Shown here one piece after another: positions 41,572 through 41,959 of a stretch of DNA of 41,959 bases. Each line of letters starts with the position of its first letter. Position 1 is the stretch's first letter. The notes below the pieces were generated by a model. The model saw nothing but the letters and a program-made list of their open reading frames with translations, searched no databases and was not told the origin of the DNA. The stretch lies in the NCBI RefSeq assembly GCF_000719705.1, contig NZ_JOHO01000070.1, positions 1 through 41,959 of the forward strand. The letters are read 5' to 3'. Position numbers and translations under genes: made by a program. This stretch comes from Streptomyces sp. NRRL S-350 (GTDB taxonomy: Bacteria; Actinomycetota; Actinomycetes; Streptomycetales; Streptomycetaceae).

Positions 41572-41600
41572 AGCCTAGTCACACCTCCCGGCCCCGGTCA
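41572..41600 (-). promoter_or_regulatory. promoter of the DUF397 gene
   Basis: On the minus strand CTGACC (41600-41595), a 17-base spacer and TAGGCT (41577-41572) form a typical streptomycete housekeeping promoter. The leader to the GTG start would be about 26 bases, enough for the GGGAGGAG ribosome site. Confidence 0.6.
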
Positions 41601-41876
41601 GCGGGTTGACGTGGACTCTCCCGGCCGGGAACGGAAGACGCCGGAGGAGCGGTCGAGGCGTGTCCCGACCGGCGGGGCGGCGAGCAACTGCCAGAGTGCT
41701 GCCAGGGCACGGCCCGGCCCCCGGACCCGGACCCCGGAAGGCCGGAGAACGGCCGCGGGGGACTTTCCGGGCCGGCACAGCCACGCACTGGCCGAACCGC
41801 ACCTGCGAACACCCCGGGCCCCATCCGGGCCCACCCGGTCCACACCACCCCACCGACCCGCCCAAGGGAGCAGCCG
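41601..41876. other. gene-free region before the truncated right-edge gene
   Basis: I see no gene or strong signal here. With the DUF397 promoter, the gap between start codons is 337 bases. It is GC-rich with several short C/G inverted repeats, none long enough to call. Confidence 0.35.
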
Positions 41877-41959
41877 ATGAGCCGCCGGGACGCCACCCGA
41901 GCCGACGTCATCCCCATCTCCGACGCCCCCTCGGCCCACCCCCCGGCGCCCCGCACGCC
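41877..41959 (+). CDS. start of an unidentified gene, cut by the window edge
   Basis: ATG 41877 follows AAGGGAG by six bases, a good ribosome site, and the frame stays open for 27 codons to the end (MSRRDATRADVIPISDAPSA onward, then Pro/Ala-rich). The visible part is a low-complexity N terminus; no domain can be named. It diverges from the DUF397 gene. Confidence 0.6.
   Translation, partial: MSRRDATRADVIPISDAPSAHPPAPRT

Overview
The window is high-GC actinobacterial DNA, almost certainly from a Streptomycetaceae member (Streptomyces or Kitasatospora). The evidence is a DasR-type dre site upstream of crr-ptsI, a glycerol operon of gylR-gylCAB layout, an NsdA-like regulator, a DUF397 protein, very strong GC-rich third-position codon use, many GTG starts and several probable leaderless transcripts. 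No tRNA, CRISPR array, transposase or prophage gene was seen. The left edge appears to start inside the 5' leader of a leftward rRNA operon that lies outside the window.

Layout: (1) 1-2763, rrn leader, then dre-crr-ptsI (general PTS proteins) closed by a strong terminator. (2) 2779-6515, leftward: NrtR-type Nudix regulator, zinc-ribbon Nudix hydrolase, acetoacetyl-CoA synthetase. (3) 6767-7693, homocysteine S-methyltransferase. (4) 7884-13075, glycerol regulon gylR-glpF-glpK-glpD with two matching operators. (5) 13305-16096, gluconate permease and gluconokinase facing a GntR-family regulator. (6) 16253-16600, small membrane protein. (7) 16672-24894, a leftward four-gene operon: a kleisin-like protein, a winged-helix (KITE-like) protein, a 1565-residue SMC-like ATPase and a metallophosphoesterase. 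This is the best candidate for an undescribed system. (8) 25080-26910, secreted IPT/TIG protein and a membrane protein behind a palindromic operator. (9) 27078-29462, 5-oxoprolinase genes pxpABC with a doubly coupled 38-codon small ORF. (10) 29752-32438, alpha/beta hydrolase facing a PadR regulator, then undecaprenyl-diphosphatase. (11) 32689-38317, HEAT-repeat protein, PAS-like protein, NsdA-like regulator and an aminoglycoside-phosphotransferase-fold kinase. (12) 38367-39939, acyl-CoA-dehydrogenase-fold enzyme behind a leaderless 'RRHLDL' leader peptide. (13) 40006-41959, conserved hypothetical gene, a gene-poor stretch with two convergent promoter-like sequences, a DUF397 gene and the start of a truncated gene.

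The catabolic parts fit together: PTS sugar uptake, glycerol, gluconate and 5-oxoproline all feed central metabolism, each with a local regulator or operator. A second theme is structural. Short tandem duplications sit at the 3' ends of several genes, often including the stop codon: all four genes of the SMC-like operon, nrtR, pxpC and uppP. All functional calls rest on reading motifs; no database search or structure prediction was run.
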